From positions 496,001-560,000 of the forward strand of contig NZ_BCTK01000006.1 of assembly GCF_001571245.1 (NCBI RefSeq): DNA of 64,000 nt, given 5' to 3'. This DNA is from Achromobacter piechaudii NBRC 102461 (GTDB lineage: Bacteria > Pseudomonadota > Gammaproteobacteria > Burkholderiales > Burkholderiaceae_B). A program made the position numbers and the translations under genes. How positions within the stretch are numbered: the first letter of the stretch is position 1; each line of letters begins with the position of its first letter. The notes beneath the pieces are model-generated. The model was not told where the DNA came from. It saw only the letters and a list, made by a program, of their open reading frames with translations, and searched no databases. Below are positions 7,786 through 16,995 of the stretch, piece by piece.

Positions 7786-9372
7786 TCAGCGCGTGGCGGT
7801 TTGGCGGCTGGGTTCGGGATTGTCACGGGCCAGCGATCGATACAGGCTCGCCATGTAGGCCAGCAAGATCACCGAGAAAGGCAGGCCGCACAGCACCACG
7901 GCGGTCTGCATCGCGTTGAAGTTGCCCGCCAGCAGCAGGCCCACGCCCAGCATGGTGGTCAGCGCGGCCCAGAACACCCGCAGCCAGATGGGCGCGTCCT
8001 GCCCGGCGTCGGCATTGCGCGCGGACAGGTTCGCGATCATCAGCGTGCCGGAATCGACCGGCGTCAGAAACAGCATGAACGCCATCACCACGCCGACGCC
8101 CGCCACCCACTGCGTCATCGGCAGATATTCCATCAACGTATAGAACGCCATCGGCGGATTGGCCAAGGCCATCTGGCCCAGCGCCGCCGCGCCGTCGTTC
8201 AGCACCAGGTTGATGGCGGTATTGCCGAAGATCGACAGCCACGCCAGCGTGAAGCCCAGCGGCACCAGCATCACGCCGAAGATCAGCTCGCGGATGCGCC
8301 GCCCGCGTGAAATGCGCGCGATGAACATGCCCACGAAAGGCGCCCAGCCGATCCACCATGCCCAGTAGAAGATGGTCCAGGAACTGGTCCAGCGCACGGC
8401 GTTCAGGTCATACAGGTACAGGTCGAAGCTCTTGCCCAGGAACGCGCTGAGATAGTCGCCCACGTTCTGCACCATGCCGTCGAGCAGCAGGCGCGTGGGG
8501 CCGGTCAGGAAGACGAACAGCAGCAGCAGGCACATCAGCGCGGTGTTGACGTTGGACAGGATGGCGATGCCGCGCTTGATGCCCAGCGCCGCCGCGCCCG
8601 TGGCCACGACCATCATGACGATGACGATGGGCACCTGGGCCGCGGCCGTGTCGGGCACGTTCAGCAGATACGTCAGGCCTGCGTGCAACAGCAACGCGCC
8701 CAGCCCCAGGTTGGTGACCATCGAGACGATCGTGGCCAGCACGCCGAAGCCGTCCACGGCGTGGCCCACGGATCTGGGCAAGGGCTTGTCCGTCAGCGCC
8801 TGCAAAGGGGAACGCAGCGCCAGCGGCTGCTTGTGGCGGTAGGCAAAGTAGGCAAGCGCCGTGGCGGTCAGCGCGTAGAGCGTCCAGCCATGGATGCCCC
8901 AGTGCAGGAAGGTCAGCGTCAAGGCCTGGCGCGCCGCCTCGCGCGTGGCGCCCGCGCCGGTGGGGGGCATCAGGAAATGGTCCAGGGGTTCGTAGACGCC
9001 GTAATAGACCAGCGCGATGCCGATGCCGGATGAGAACAGCATGGACACCCAGGACAGATAGCTGAATTCCGGGGGCTCGTCGTCATCGCCCAGCCGCAGC
9101 GCGCCGTGGCGCGACAGGGCCAGCCACAGCGCAAAGCCTACGCTGACCGTCATCGCAAGCATGTAGTACCAGCCAAAATGCGACGCCACCAGCAACTGCG
9201 CCGCTTCAAGCCAGGTCTGCGAGGCAGCGGGCTGCCAGATGAGCAGGGCGCCGATCAACAGCACGGCGCCGGACGCACAGAGGAAAACGACGGGGTTGGT
9301 CTGCGCAAGCCATCCGCGCCTGCCCGGCGCGGCCCCTCTCGGCTTCGCCGAAGTGATCTGATCATGCCGCAC
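7786..9372 (-). CDS. betT: BCCT-family choline transporter
   Basis: A 528-residue transporter with about twelve membrane segments. The W-rich segment with TSSWTIFYWAWWIGWAPFVG is the choline/carnitine/betaine transporter signature. The GTG at 9372 is chosen over an ATG at 9465 because GGGAGA lies six bases upstream and because the upstream start would place the coding region inside the BetI operator. Its place, divergent from betI-betB-betA, points to choline as substrate. The protein lacks the long cytosolic C-terminal tail of E. coli BetT, so osmotic control may differ. Confidence 0.9.
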   Translation of the reverse strand: MRHDQITSAKPRGAAPGRRGWLAQTNPVVFLCASGAVLLIGALLIWQPAASQTWLEAAQLLVASHFGWYYMLAMTVSVGFALWLALSRHGALRLGDDDEPPEFSYLSWVSMLFSSGIGIALVYYGVYEPLDHFLMPPTGAGATREAARQALTLTFLHWGIHGWTLYALTATALAYFAYRHKQPLALRSPLQALTDKPLPRSVGHAVDGFGVLATIVSMVTNLGLGALLLHAGLTYLLNVPDTAAAQVPIVIVMMVVATGAAALGIKRGIAILSNVNTALMCLLLLFVFLTGPTRLLLDGMVQNVGDYLSAFLGKSFDLYLYDLNAVRWTSSWTIFYWAWWIGWAPFVGMFIARISRGRRIRELIFGVMLVPLGFTLAWLSIFGNTAINLVLNDGAAALGQMALANPPMAFYTLMEYLPMTQWVAGVGVVMAFMLFLTPVDSGTLMIANLSARNADAGQDAPIWLRVFWAALTTMLGVGLLLAGNFNAMQTAVVLCGLPFSVILLAYMASLYRSLARDNPEPSRQTATR

Positions 9373-9449
9373 CGCTGTCTCCCAAGTGGTGATGCTGCCG
9401 TGATGCTGCCGGGATGCCTTCCGATGTGTCTGCGGCACCTTACCGTTTT

Positions 9450-9473
9450 TATATTGAACGATCAATCAATATA
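9450..9473. promoter_or_regulatory. Probable BetI operator between betT and betI
   Basis: TATATTGA-N8-TCAATATA is a perfect 8-base inverted repeat with a nested TTGA-N4-TCAA, like BetI sites in other proteobacteria. It lies between the divergent betT and betI genes. A possible promoter for betI (TTGAAC at 9454, 17-base spacer, TAGACT at 9477) overlaps it, so bound BetI would block the polymerase until choline is present. Confidence 0.75.
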
Positions 9474-9545
9474 AATTAGACTCGACCGCACTCGGCGGCC
9501 AGCCCTCATGCGGCCGCCATGCCACCCGTCGGAGCCCCACCCAAT

Positions 9546-10175
9546 ATGCCAAAAGTCGGAATGCAGCCCATTCGATGCAACCAGCTCATTCAGGCCACGC
9601 TTGAATCCATCGATCAGGTCGGGTTGGCCGAAAGCTCCATCGCGCACATCGCCCGCGCGGCGAAATTGTCCACGGGCATCATCAGTCATTACTTCGGCGA
9701 CAAGGACGGCCTCCTGGAAGCGTCCATGCGGGAATTGCTGCGCAACCTGCGCGATTCGGTCTCGCGCGCGCGCCTTGCCGCGCAGCCAGACGCCCGCTCG
9801 CAACTGCGCGCCATCATCGACGGCAACTTCGTGCCCACGCAGGTTTCGCGCAGCGCCATGCGGGCGTGGCTGACGTTCTGGGCCGCCAGCATGCACCAGC
9901 CGCGCCTTGGCCGGCTGCAACGCGCCAACGACCGCCGCCTGCAATCCAACCTGTGTTGCCAGTTCCAACGCGCATTGCCGCTGGCGCAAGCGCGCGAGGC
10001 CGCGCGCGGCCTGGCCGCCATGATCGACGGCCTGTGGCTGCGCGGGGGGCTGATGGGCGCCGACTTTGCCGGCGAACAAGCGCGCGCCGTTGCGTACGAC
10101 TACGTGGACCTGCTGCTTGCACGCAGCCAATCCGAGGGCGGACCGGCTCTGGGCCCGCCCTCACTTCGACAATAG
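9546..10175 (+). CDS. betI: TetR-family repressor BetI
   Basis: A 209-residue choline-sensing repressor. The start at 9546 gives [10 protein letters not shown], matching the conserved BetI beginning; the longer frame upstream is unsupported. The helix-turn-helix ([21 protein letters not shown], about residues 28-48) is diagnostic for BetI. It is the first gene of betI-betB-betA, with betB 11 bases downstream, and likely controls both this operon and betT through the palindrome at 9450-9473. Confidence 0.95.
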   Translation: MPKVGMQPIRCNQLIQATLESIDQVGLAESSIAHIARAAKLSTGIISHYFGDKDGLLEASMRELLRNLRDSVSRARLAAQPDARSQLRAIIDGNFVPTQVSRSAMRAWLTFWAASMHQPRLGRLQRANDRRLQSNLCCQFQRALPLAQAREAARGLAAMIDGLWLRGGLMGADFAGEQARAVAYDYVDLLLARSQSEGGPALGPPSLRQ

Positions 10176-10186
10176 GAAGATCCCTC

Positions 10187-11653
10187 ATGCCCTTGCCCAT
10201 CCAGCAACTCTATATCCATGGCCGGCGCACCAACGCCATCAGCAGCAAGACCATCACAACGGTGAACCCCGCCAACGGCGCGGTGTTGGCGGAAGTGCAG
10301 GTGGCCGCCCGGCAGGACATCGACCGCGCTGTCGCCAGCGCGCAGGAAGGGCAAAAGGCGTGGGCTGCGCGCACCCCGGCCCAGCGCGCGCAAGTGCTGT
10401 TGCGCGCCGCGCAATTGCTGCGAGCACGCAATGATGAGCTCGCTGAACTGGAGACGCTGGATACCGGCAAGCCGCTGTCCGAAACCCGTACTGTCGATAT
10501 CGCCACCGGCGTGGACGTCATCGAGTACTACGCGGGGTTGGCGGCGGCGGTGCAGGGCATCCAGGTGCCGCTGCGCGATTCCAGTTTCTTCTACACACGG
10601 CGCGAGCCGTTGGGCGTGATTGCCGGCATCGGCGCATGGAACTATCCCGTCCAGATCGCCATGTGGAAGTCGGCCGCGGCGCTGGTGACGGGCAATGCGA
10701 TGGTCTTCAAACCGGCCGAAATCACGCCGCTGACGGCGCTCAGGTTGGCCGAGATCTACACCGAAGCAGGCCTGCCCAACGGCGTTTTCAACGTGGTGCT
10801 GGGCAGCGGCCGCGAGATCGGCGACTGGCTCACCGGCCACCCGGGCATTGCGAAAGTGTCGTTCACGGGCGGTGTGGATACGGGCAAGCAGGTCATGGGC
10901 GTGGCGGCGGCATCGCTCAAAAGCGTCACCTTGGAATTGGGCGGCAAGTCCGCGTTGATCGTGATGCCCGATGCGTGTGTCGAGCGCGCGGCGGACATCG
11001 CCATGATGGCGAACTTCTTCAGCTCGGGCCAGGTGTGCACCAATGGTACTCGCGTCTTCGTTCACCACTCGCAAAAGCCGGCGTTCGAAGCCGCCGTGCT
11101 GGAGCGCGTGGCGCGCATGCGTATCGGCGACCCCTTCGATCCTCGCACCAACTTCGGGCCCCTGGTCAGCGCGGCTCACATGGATCATGTGTTGAGCTGG
11201 ATCGAAATCGGCAAGCGCGAGGGCGCCAGACTGCTGGCGGGCGGTGAGCGGCTGACGGACGGCGCGCTGGGCAAGGGCGCTTACGTGGCGCCCACCGTAT
11301 TCACCGACTGCGACGACAGCATGGAGATCGTGCAGGAAGAAATCTTCGGCCCCGTCATGAGCATCCTGTCTTTCCAAAGCGAAGACGAAGTCGTGCAGCG
11401 CGCTAACGACAGCCGCTATGGGCTGGCGGCGGGCGTGGTCAGCAACGACCTTGCCGCCGCGCACCGTATCGCGCATCGCTTGCAGGCAGGCATCTGCTGG
11501 ATCAACACCTGGGGCGAATCGCCCGCGCAGATGCCGGTGGGCGGCTACAAGCAGTCTGGCCTGGGACGCGAAAACGGCTTGGACGCGCTGGCGCAGTACA
11601 CGCAGACGAAATCGGTGCAGGTCGAACTCGGGCCTTACGCCTCGGTGTTCTGA
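10187..11653 (+). CDS. betB: Betaine aldehyde dehydrogenase
   Basis: A 488-residue NAD(P)-dependent aldehyde dehydrogenase that oxidises betaine aldehyde to glycine betaine. The catalytic residues are visible: Glu250 in LELGGKS and Cys284 in [10 protein letters not shown]. Length matches the family. The ATG at 10187 follows AGGAAG and lies 11 bases after betI. It supplies the second step of choline oxidation for osmoprotection or for use of choline as carbon and nitrogen source. Confidence 0.95.
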   Translation: MPLPIQQLYIHGRRTNAISSKTITTVNPANGAVLAEVQVAARQDIDRAVASAQEGQKAWAARTPAQRAQVLLRAAQLLRARNDELAELETLDTGKPLSETRTVDIATGVDVIEYYAGLAAAVQGIQVPLRDSSFFYTRREPLGVIAGIGAWNYPVQIAMWKSAAALVTGNAMVFKPAEITPLTALRLAEIYTEAGLPNGVFNVVLGSGREIGDWLTGHPGIAKVSFTGGVDTGKQVMGVAAASLKSVTLELGGKSALIVMPDACVERAADIAMMANFFSSGQVCTNGTRVFVHHSQKPAFEAAVLERVARMRIGDPFDPRTNFGPLVSAAHMDHVLSWIEIGKREGARLLAGGERLTDGALGKGAYVAPTVFTDCDDSMEIVQEEIFGPVMSILSFQSEDEVVQRANDSRYGLAAGVVSNDLAAAHRIAHRLQAGICWINTWGESPAQMPVGGYKQSGLGRENGLDALAQYTQTKSVQVELGPYASVF

Positions 11654-11660
11654 TCGATCC

Positions 11661-11692
11661 GGCGCATCGGCGCACCGGCGCACCGGCGCCCG
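11661..11692 (+). repeat. Tandem 8-base repeat between betB and betA
   Basis: Four consecutive 8-mers, GGCGCATC, GGCGCACC, GGCGCACC and a degenerate GGCGCCCG, start seven bases after the betB stop. They are non-coding and could change copy number by slippage. Confidence 0.7.
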
Positions 11693-11705
11693 GTATATCG
11701 CCACG

Positions 11706-11740
11706 ACGGGCGCCCCGCTTGCTGCCGGGCGGCCCGTTTT
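11706..11740 (+). terminator. Hairpin with short T-run between betB and betA
   Basis: ACGGGC at 11706-11711 pairs with GCCCGT at 11732-11737, and an inner GCCC/GGGC pairing is possible; four Ts end the stem. It lies in the 110-base betB-betA gap and may act as a partial terminator or mRNA-stabilising structure that lowers betA relative to betB. Confidence 0.4.
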
Positions 11741-11763
11741 CTGTACGCATTGAGGGGGAGACA

Positions 11764-13437
11764 ATGTCCATCAAGCGCGAATACGACTACATCATCATCG
11801 GCGCGGGATCGGCGGGCAACACGCTGGCGACGCGGCTGACCGAAGATCCTGGCACCACGGTGCTGTTGCTGGAAGCGGGCGGGCAGGATCACCGCTTCGA
11901 TTTCCGCACGCAGATGCCGGCCGCACTGGCCATGCCCTTGCAAGGCACGCGCTACAACTGGGCGTACAAGACCGACCCGGAGCCCCATCTGAATGGCCGG
12001 CGTCTGGATTGCGGACGCGGCAAGGGCCTGGGGGGTTCGTCCTTGATCAACGGCATGTGCTACATCCGTGGCAACGCGCTGGACTATGACCACTGGGCGC
12101 GTGTCGACGGGTTGGCGCATTGGGACTACCTGTCGTGCCTGCCGTATTTCAAGAAGGCGGAAAGCCGTGACGTTGGCGCTTGCGATTATCACGGCGACGA
12201 TGGGCCCGTCAGCGTCACCACGCCCAAGGCCGGCAACAACCCCTTGTTCGACGCCATGATTTCCGCGGGCGAGCAGGCGGGCTACGCGCGTACGCAAGAC
12301 ATGAACGGCTATCAGCAGGAAGGCTTCGGGCCGATGGACCGCACCGTCACGCCGCGCGGGCGTCGCGCCAGCACGGCGCGCGGCTATCTGGACCAGGCGC
12401 GCGGGCGCGCCAACCTCACGATCGTCACCCGCGCCTTGACCGATGTGATTCTGTTTTCCGGGCTGCGCGCAGAAGGCGTGGCCTGGGAACAGCATGGCCA
12501 GTATCACCGCAGCTTCGCGCGGCGCGAGGTGCTGCTGTGCGCGGGCGCCATCGCGTCGCCGCAGATCCTGCAACGCTCGGGCGTGGGCGCGGCGGCCTTG
12601 CTTCGCGGCATGGGCATCGGCGTGCGGCACGAGCTGCCCGGCGTGGGTGAAAACTTGCAGGATCACCTGGAGCTGTACGTGCAGTACGAATGCAAGCAGC
12701 CCGTGTCGCTGGCCCCGGCGCTCAAGCTGCGCAATCAGCCTGCGATCGGCGCGCAGTGGCTGTTCACGGGCAAGGGCATCGGCGCCAGCAATCACTTCGA
12801 AGCGGGCGGCTTCATACGCAGTCACGATGACTTCGCGTGGCCGAACCTGCAATATCACTTCCTGCCTGTTGCCATGAATTACAACGGCTCCAAGCCCATC
12901 AAGGTGCATGGCTTTCAGATGCACGTGGGTTCCATGCGTTCGCCCAGCCGGGGGCGCGTGCATATCCGTTCGCGCTCGCCGCACGACGATCCCAGCATCC
13001 TGTTCAACTACATGTCGCATCCACAGGACTGGCGTGAATTTCGCGCGGCGCTGCGCATCACGCGCGAACTCTTTTCGCAACCGGCGCTGGCGCCGTATGC
13101 GGGCCGCGAAATATCGCCGGGCGAGGGCTTGGAAAGCGATGCGCAACTGGACGCCTTCGTGCGCGCGAACGCTGAGACGGCCTATCACCCGTCATGCTCG
13201 AACAAGATGGGCGCGGCGTCGGATCCGATGGCGGTGGTAGATGGCTATGGGCGCGTGCATGGGCTGCAAGCGCTGCGCGTGATCGATGCGTCCATCATGC
13301 CGGACATCGTGACGGGCAACCTGAATGCGCCCGTCATCATGATGGCGGAAAAGCTGGCGGATCATCTGCGCGATCGGCCGCCGCTTGCGCGCATCGACGT
13401 GCCGTATTACACGGCGCAGGGGCCGGCGCGTGGCTAG
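11764..13437 (+). CDS. betA: Choline dehydrogenase (GMC flavoprotein)
   Basis: A 557-residue membrane-associated GMC oxidoreductase that oxidises choline to betaine aldehyde. The FAD-binding [10 protein letters not shown] lies near residue 14; the GMC signatures [15 protein letters not shown] and [15 protein letters not shown] and the C-terminal catalytic segment [11 protein letters not shown] are present. The ATG at 11764 follows GGGGGAG. Length equals that of E. coli BetA. It is the last gene of the operon, and ispE begins only 32 bases later on the same strand. Confidence 0.96.
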   Translation: MSIKREYDYIIIGAGSAGNTLATRLTEDPGTTVLLLEAGGQDHRFDFRTQMPAALAMPLQGTRYNWAYKTDPEPHLNGRRLDCGRGKGLGGSSLINGMCYIRGNALDYDHWARVDGLAHWDYLSCLPYFKKAESRDVGACDYHGDDGPVSVTTPKAGNNPLFDAMISAGEQAGYARTQDMNGYQQEGFGPMDRTVTPRGRRASTARGYLDQARGRANLTIVTRALTDVILFSGLRAEGVAWEQHGQYHRSFARREVLLCAGAIASPQILQRSGVGAAALLRGMGIGVRHELPGVGENLQDHLELYVQYECKQPVSLAPALKLRNQPAIGAQWLFTGKGIGASNHFEAGGFIRSHDDFAWPNLQYHFLPVAMNYNGSKPIKVHGFQMHVGSMRSPSRGRVHIRSRSPHDDPSILFNYMSHPQDWREFRAALRITRELFSQPALAPYAGREISPGEGLESDAQLDAFVRANAETAYHPSCSNKMGAASDPMAVVDGYGRVHGLQALRVIDASIMPDIVTGNLNAPVIMMAEKLADHLRDRPPLARIDVPYYTAQGPARG

Positions 13438-13469
13438 AATGTGGGCTTGTCCCGCACCGGTTGTCTTTT

Positions 13470-14369
13470 GTGACTCTGTACGACGTTCCTGCTCCCGCCA
13501 AGCTGAACCTTTTCCTGCATGTGGTGGGCCGTCGCGCTGACGGCTACCACTTGCTGCAAACCGTTTTCCGCTTCATCGACCTGTGCGACACGCTGCATTT
13601 CGACGCGCGTGCTGATGGCGTCATCAGCCGCGCCACTGAACTTGCCGGCGTGTCCGAAGATGACGACCTGACCTTGCGCGCCGCGCGTGCGCTGCAACGC
13701 GCGACCGGCACGCGCCAGGGCGTGCAGATCGGCCTGGAAAAGCGCATTCCGCAGGGCGGCGGGCTGGGCGGTGGTTCGAGCGATGCGGCCACTGTGCTGA
13801 TCGCATTGAACAAGCTGTGGAACACCGGCCTTACCCGCCGCGAGCTCATGGACCTGGCGCTGCCGCTGGGCGCAGACGTGCCGGTGTTCGTGTTCGGGCA
13901 ATCGGCTTTCGCTGAAGGCGTTGGCGAAGCGCTGACCGCCGTGACGCTGCCTGATCGCGCCTATCTGGTGGCGCAACCAGACACCAGCGTGCCGACTGTT
14001 GGAATATTTTCCGCACCCGATTTGACAAGGGATTCTTCTTACATCACAATAGCGGACTTTCTTGCTTCGCCAACTTTTTCCTTCGGGAAAAATGATCTGG
14101 AGCCGGTAGTTCACCGTCTTTATCCTGAAGTGCTCAGGGCATCGCGGTGGCTTGCAGAGCAGGGTTACCCTGTACGCATGTCGGGATCAGGCGCGTGTTT
14201 ATTCGCCGAATTCTCAGAACTTTCCGAAGCCGTTTTGGCGAAAACAGAAATATCCGCTATAATGCGCGGCGCTGTTGAAACAAACAGCACAACGCATCCA
14301 CGGTTTCGGTTAGTGCAGGCATGTACTGGGTTAACTGAACATCCGTTGCGGAATTGGATTGCAAGATAG
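13470..14369 (+). CDS. ispE: 4-diphosphocytidyl-2-C-methyl-D-erythritol kinase
   Basis: A 299-residue GHMP kinase of the MEP isoprenoid pathway. The ATP-binding loop PQGGGLGGGSSDAATVL lies near residues 92-108. The start is a GTG (TLYDVPAPAKLNLFLHVVG follows) without an obvious ribosome binding site. The 3' third (from about 13,990) is clearly richer in A+T than its surroundings and contains a promoter facing tRNA-Gln. The C-terminus keeps the family pattern HPL..W, so the gene is intact. The stop lies one base before the tRNA. Confidence 0.95.
   Translation: MTLYDVPAPAKLNLFLHVVGRRADGYHLLQTVFRFIDLCDTLHFDARADGVISRATELAGVSEDDDLTLRAARALQRATGTRQGVQIGLEKRIPQGGGLGGGSSDAATVLIALNKLWNTGLTRRELMDLALPLGADVPVFVFGQSAFAEGVGEALTAVTLPDRAYLVAQPDTSVPTVGIFSAPDLTRDSSYITIADFLASPTFSFGKNDLEPVVHRLYPEVLRASRWLAEQGYPVRMSGSGACLFAEFSELSEAVLAKTEISAIMRGAVETNSTTHPRFRLVQACTGLTEHPLRNWIAR
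14235..14263 (+). promoter_or_regulatory. Sigma-70 promoter inside ispE for tRNA-Gln
   Basis: TTGGCG (14235-14240), a 17-base spacer and a perfect TATAAT (14258-14263) lie inside the ispE coding region about 110 bases before tRNA-Gln. The predicted start near 14270 would give a pre-tRNA with a leader of about 100 bases carrying a small hairpin (GCTGTT-N6-AACAGC). No other good promoter is visible between here and the tRNA. Confidence 0.75.
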
Positions 14370-14370
14370 T

Positions 14371-14447
14371 TGGGGAGTCGCCAAGCTGGTTAAGGCACCG
14401 GATTTTGATTCCGGCATGCGAAGGTTCGAATCCTTCCTCCCCAGCCA
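14371..14447 (+). tRNA. tRNA-Gln (anticodon TTG)
   Basis: A complete 77-base cloverleaf with encoded CCA (14445-14447). The acceptor stem pairs GGGGAG with CTCCCC, the anticodon stem is CCGGA/TCCGG with loop TTTTGAT and anticodon TTG at 14405-14407, and the T-loop is GTTCGAATC. It closely resembles other bacterial glutamine tRNAs. It lies one base after ispE and upstream of prs. Confidence 0.98.
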
Positions 14448-14458
14448 ACCGAATACAT

Positions 14459-14513
14459 AAAAAAGCTGTTGAACACGCCTGTAAGACACTGGCCCGGGTT
14501 CAGCAGCTTTTTT
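14459..14513. terminator. Rho-independent terminator after tRNA-Gln
   Basis: AAAAAAGCTGTTGAAC (14459-14474) pairs with GTTCAGCAGCTTTTTT (14498-14513) with one G-T wobble. The stem is flanked by A-run and T-run, so it could work in both directions. It separates tRNA-Gln from prs. Confidence 0.85.
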
Positions 14514-14588
14514 ATTTTCCGGATCCGCTGGTGTTTTCACCCCGCATCACCTCGTTAGTGTCTTACAACGACCATCGCATCATCCATC

Positions 14589-15539
14589 ATGGCAAACGAT
14601 AGCTTCATGATCTTCACGGGCACGGCCAACACTCGGCTGGCCGTGGACGTAGTCAACCACCTCGATATGTCCCTGGGCAAGATGACCGTCGGTCGCTTCT
14701 CAGACGGCGAGGTGATGGTCGAAATCAACGAGAACGTGCGTGGCAAGGACGTCTTCGTCCTGCAACCCACCTGTGCACCCACCAATGACAACCTGATGGA
14801 AATCATGGTCATGGTCGATGCGCTGCGCCGCGCCTCCGCGGGCCGCATCACCGCCGCGATTCCGTACTTCGGCTACGCCCGCCAGGACCGCCGCCCGCGT
14901 TCGGCGCGTGTCGCCATCTCGGCCAAGGTCGTCGCCAACATGCTGCAAGTGGCTGGCGTTGACCGCGTCCTGACGATGGACCTGCACGCTGACCAGATCC
15001 AGGGTTTCTTCGACATCCCCGTGGACAACATCTACGCCGGTCCGATCTTGCTGGGCGACATCTGGCGCCGCAATTTCTCGAACCTGGTCGTGGTGTCCCC
15101 GGACATCGGCGGCGTGGTTCGCGCCCGTGCGCTGGCCAAGCAGCTGGAAGCCGACCTGGCCATCATCGACAAGCGTCGCCCGCGCGCCAACGTGTCGGAA
15201 GTGATGAACATCATCGGTGAAGTCGACGGCCGCACCTGCATCATCATGGACGACATGGTCGACACCGCCGGCACGCTGTGCAAGGCGGCCCAGGCCCTGA
15301 AAGACCGCGGCGCCGGCGCCGTTTACGCCTATTGCACGCACCCCGTGCTGTCGGGCGGCGCCATTGACCGCATTGAAGCGTCGGAACTGGACGAACTGGT
15401 CGTCACCGACACCATCCCGCTCTCCGAGCAAGGCCAGGCCAGCGGCAAGATCCGCCAGCTGTCGTGCGCCGCGCTGCTGGGCGAGACCATCCTGCGTATC
15501 TCGAACGCGGAATCGGTCAGCTCGCTGTTCGTCGACTGA
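14589..15539 (+). CDS. prs: Ribose-phosphate pyrophosphokinase
   Basis: A 316-residue PRPP synthetase, the usual length. It makes phosphoribosyl pyrophosphate from ribose 5-phosphate and ATP for nucleotide, histidine, tryptophan and NAD synthesis. The PRPP-binding signature [17 protein letters not shown] lies near residues 218-234, and the flexible catalytic loop with [12 protein letters not shown] near 97-108. No clear ribosome binding site precedes the ATG. It follows a terminator, so it probably has its own promoter in the 75 bases upstream. Confidence 0.98.
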   Translation: MANDSFMIFTGTANTRLAVDVVNHLDMSLGKMTVGRFSDGEVMVEINENVRGKDVFVLQPTCAPTNDNLMEIMVMVDALRRASAGRITAAIPYFGYARQDRRPRSARVAISAKVVANMLQVAGVDRVLTMDLHADQIQGFFDIPVDNIYAGPILLGDIWRRNFSNLVVVSPDIGGVVRARALAKQLEADLAIIDKRRPRANVSEVMNIIGEVDGRTCIIMDDMVDTAGTLCKAAQALKDRGAGAVYAYCTHPVLSGGAIDRIEASELDELVVTDTIPLSEQGQASGKIRQLSCAALLGETILRISNAESVSSLFVD

Positions 15540-15613
15540 CGCGCATTCGCGCCGGTCGGGCCACAGCCCAATTTGGTTTTTGCACCTTGCTGGTCGCGGC
15601 AAGGGGCAATCAA

Positions 15614-15638
15614 CACGGCGCGCATGTTGCGCGCCGTG
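15614..15638. terminator. Strong hairpin between prs and rplY
   Basis: CACGGCGCGC-ATGTT-GCGCGCCGTG is a perfect 10-base-pair stem with a 5-base loop, about 75 bases after prs. There is no T-run, so it may be a processing or stabilising element rather than a full terminator. Confidence 0.55.
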
Positions 15639-15686
15639 CGTTAACAGGTGAAGTCTCTTCACCTTATTTTGCTTTTGGAGTTTTCC

Positions 15687-16298
15687 ATGAAATTCATCGC
15701 CACTGCGCGTAGCGTCCAGGGTTCGAGTGCGAGCCGCCGCCTGCGCCGCGCGGGCCGCGTTCCCGCCATTGTCTATGGTGGTACGGCTGCCCCCCTGAAC
15801 ATCGAACTCGACCACAACGAGATCTATCACGCCCTGCGTAAGGAAGAATTCCACGCATCGATCCTGCAAATGCAGCTCGAAGGCTCGAAGGATGAACAAG
15901 TTCTGTTGCGTTCGGTTCAATGGCACGCCTACAAGCCGCAAGTCCTGCACGTGGACTTCCAGCGCGTTGACGCCAACCAGGCTCTGCGCACCAAGGTGCC
16001 GCTGCACTTCGTGAACGCCGAGATCTCGCCCGCTGTGAAGCTGGCCGGCGCCATGATCAGCCACGTGACGACCGAACTGGAAATCACCTGCCTGCCGAAG
16101 GCTCTGCCCCAGTTCATCGAAGTCGACCTGGCCAACATCCTGGCTGGCGCTTCGATCCACCTGGCCGACATCAAGCTGCCCATGGGCGTGACGTACGTGC
16201 CCCACGGCGGTGAAGACAACCCGCTGCTGGCTGCCGCCATCGTCAAGGGCGGCGCTGCCGCTGCCGACGACGAAGCCGAAGCTGCTCCGGCTGCCTAA
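15687..16298 (+). CDS. rplY: 50S ribosomal protein L25 (CTC type)
   Basis: A 203-residue long-form L25/TL5/CTC protein that binds 5S rRNA. The N-terminal L25 domain (about 1-95) is followed by the C-terminal TL5 beta domain and an Ala/Glu-rich tail. The ATG at 15687 follows GGAG (15677-15680); an upstream in-frame ATG at 15648 is unsupported. It sits in the conserved prs-rplY-pth order. Confidence 0.95.
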   Translation: MKFIATARSVQGSSASRRLRRAGRVPAIVYGGTAAPLNIELDHNEIYHALRKEEFHASILQMQLEGSKDEQVLLRSVQWHAYKPQVLHVDFQRVDANQALRTKVPLHFVNAEISPAVKLAGAMISHVTTELEITCLPKALPQFIEVDLANILAGASIHLADIKLPMGVTYVPHGGEDNPLLAAAIVKGGAAAADDEAEAAPAA

Positions 16299-16306
16299 GT
16301 CTTGCT

Positions 16307-16326
16307 GGAAAGCCTTCGGGCTTTCC
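16307..16326 (+). terminator. Hairpin directly after rplY
   Basis: GGAAAGCC-TTCG-GGCTTTCC is a perfect 8-base-pair stem with a stable TTCG tetraloop, nine bases after the rplY stop. It lacks a T-run and lies in front of a second, complete terminator. Confidence 0.6.
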
Positions 16327-16342
16327 GCGGCTAGTGCCGAAA

Positions 16343-16376
16343 CCCTGCGTGTGCATTTGCATGCGCAGGGTTTTTT
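16343..16376 (+). terminator. Rho-independent terminator between rplY and pth
   Basis: CCCTGCGTGTGCA pairs with TGCATGCGCAGGG (two G-T wobbles), followed by six Ts. This is a textbook intrinsic terminator and implies that pth has its own promoter or depends on read-through. Confidence 0.88.
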
Positions 16377-16395
16377 GGTTTAAACACCCTCCATC

Positions 16396-16995
16396 ATGTC
16401 TATTCCCATACGCCTCATTGTGGGATTGGGTAATCCCGGTCCCGACTACGAAACCACTCGGCACAATGCCGGCTTCTGGCTGGCCGACCATCTGGCGGAC
16501 GATCTGCGCACTTCTTTTGCGCTTGAGAAATCTTTTTTTGGCATGGTCGCCAAGTCGCGCCTCGGGGCGGACAACGTGCTGCTGCTCAAACCCATCACCT
16601 ATATGAACAAATCCGGCCAGGCGGTCGGTGCGTTGGCGCGCTTCTACAAGCTGGCGCCCGAACAGGTGCTGGTGCTGCATGACGAACTGGATCTGCTGCC
16701 GGGCCAGGTCAAGCTCAAGCAGGGCGGCGGCCACGCGGGCCACAACGGCCTGAAGGACATCCAGGCCGTGTTGGGCAGCCCCAATTTCTGGAGGCTGCGT
16801 ATCGGCATCGGCCATCCGCGCACGTTGGGCCTGGCCCAGCAGGTGGCGGACTTTGTCCTGCATCCGCCGCGCCGCGAAGAGCAAAAGGAAATCGAAGCCG
16901 TCATCGACCGCTGCCGCGCCGTGGTGCCGGCGATGCTGGCGGGCGACTTCGCCCTGGCCACGCGTCAATTGCACAGCGGCAACGTCGCGGCATGA
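16396..16995 (+). CDS. pth: Peptidyl-tRNA hydrolase
   Basis: A 199-residue Pth that frees tRNA from stalled peptidyl-tRNA. The N-terminus [24 protein letters not shown] carries the catalytic His near residue 24, and [10 protein letters not shown] (about 114-123) is the second family signature. The ATG start lies 20 bases after a terminator and has no strong ribosome binding site. It overlaps the next gene by four bases (ATGA). Confidence 0.97.
   Translation: MSIPIRLIVGLGNPGPDYETTRHNAGFWLADHLADDLRTSFALEKSFFGMVAKSRLGADNVLLLKPITYMNKSGQAVGALARFYKLAPEQVLVLHDELDLLPGQVKLKQGGGHAGHNGLKDIQAVLGSPNFWRLRIGIGHPRTLGLAQQVADFVLHPPRREEQKEIEAVIDRCRAVVPAMLAGDFALATRQLHSGNVAA

Noticed and set aside
11661-11692. 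CRISPR array
   Set aside because: Units are only eight bases long, adjacent and without spacers; no cas genes are present.
13470-14369. Frameshift or foreign insertion in ispE, suggested by the A/T-rich 3' part
   Set aside because: The reading frame continues to a family-typical C-terminus, and the embedded promoter explains the base composition.
14371-14447. tRNA-Gln as attachment site of an integrated element
   Set aside because: No integrase, no repeated tRNA 3' end and no mobile genes are visible on either side; the choline island ends upstream of ispE.
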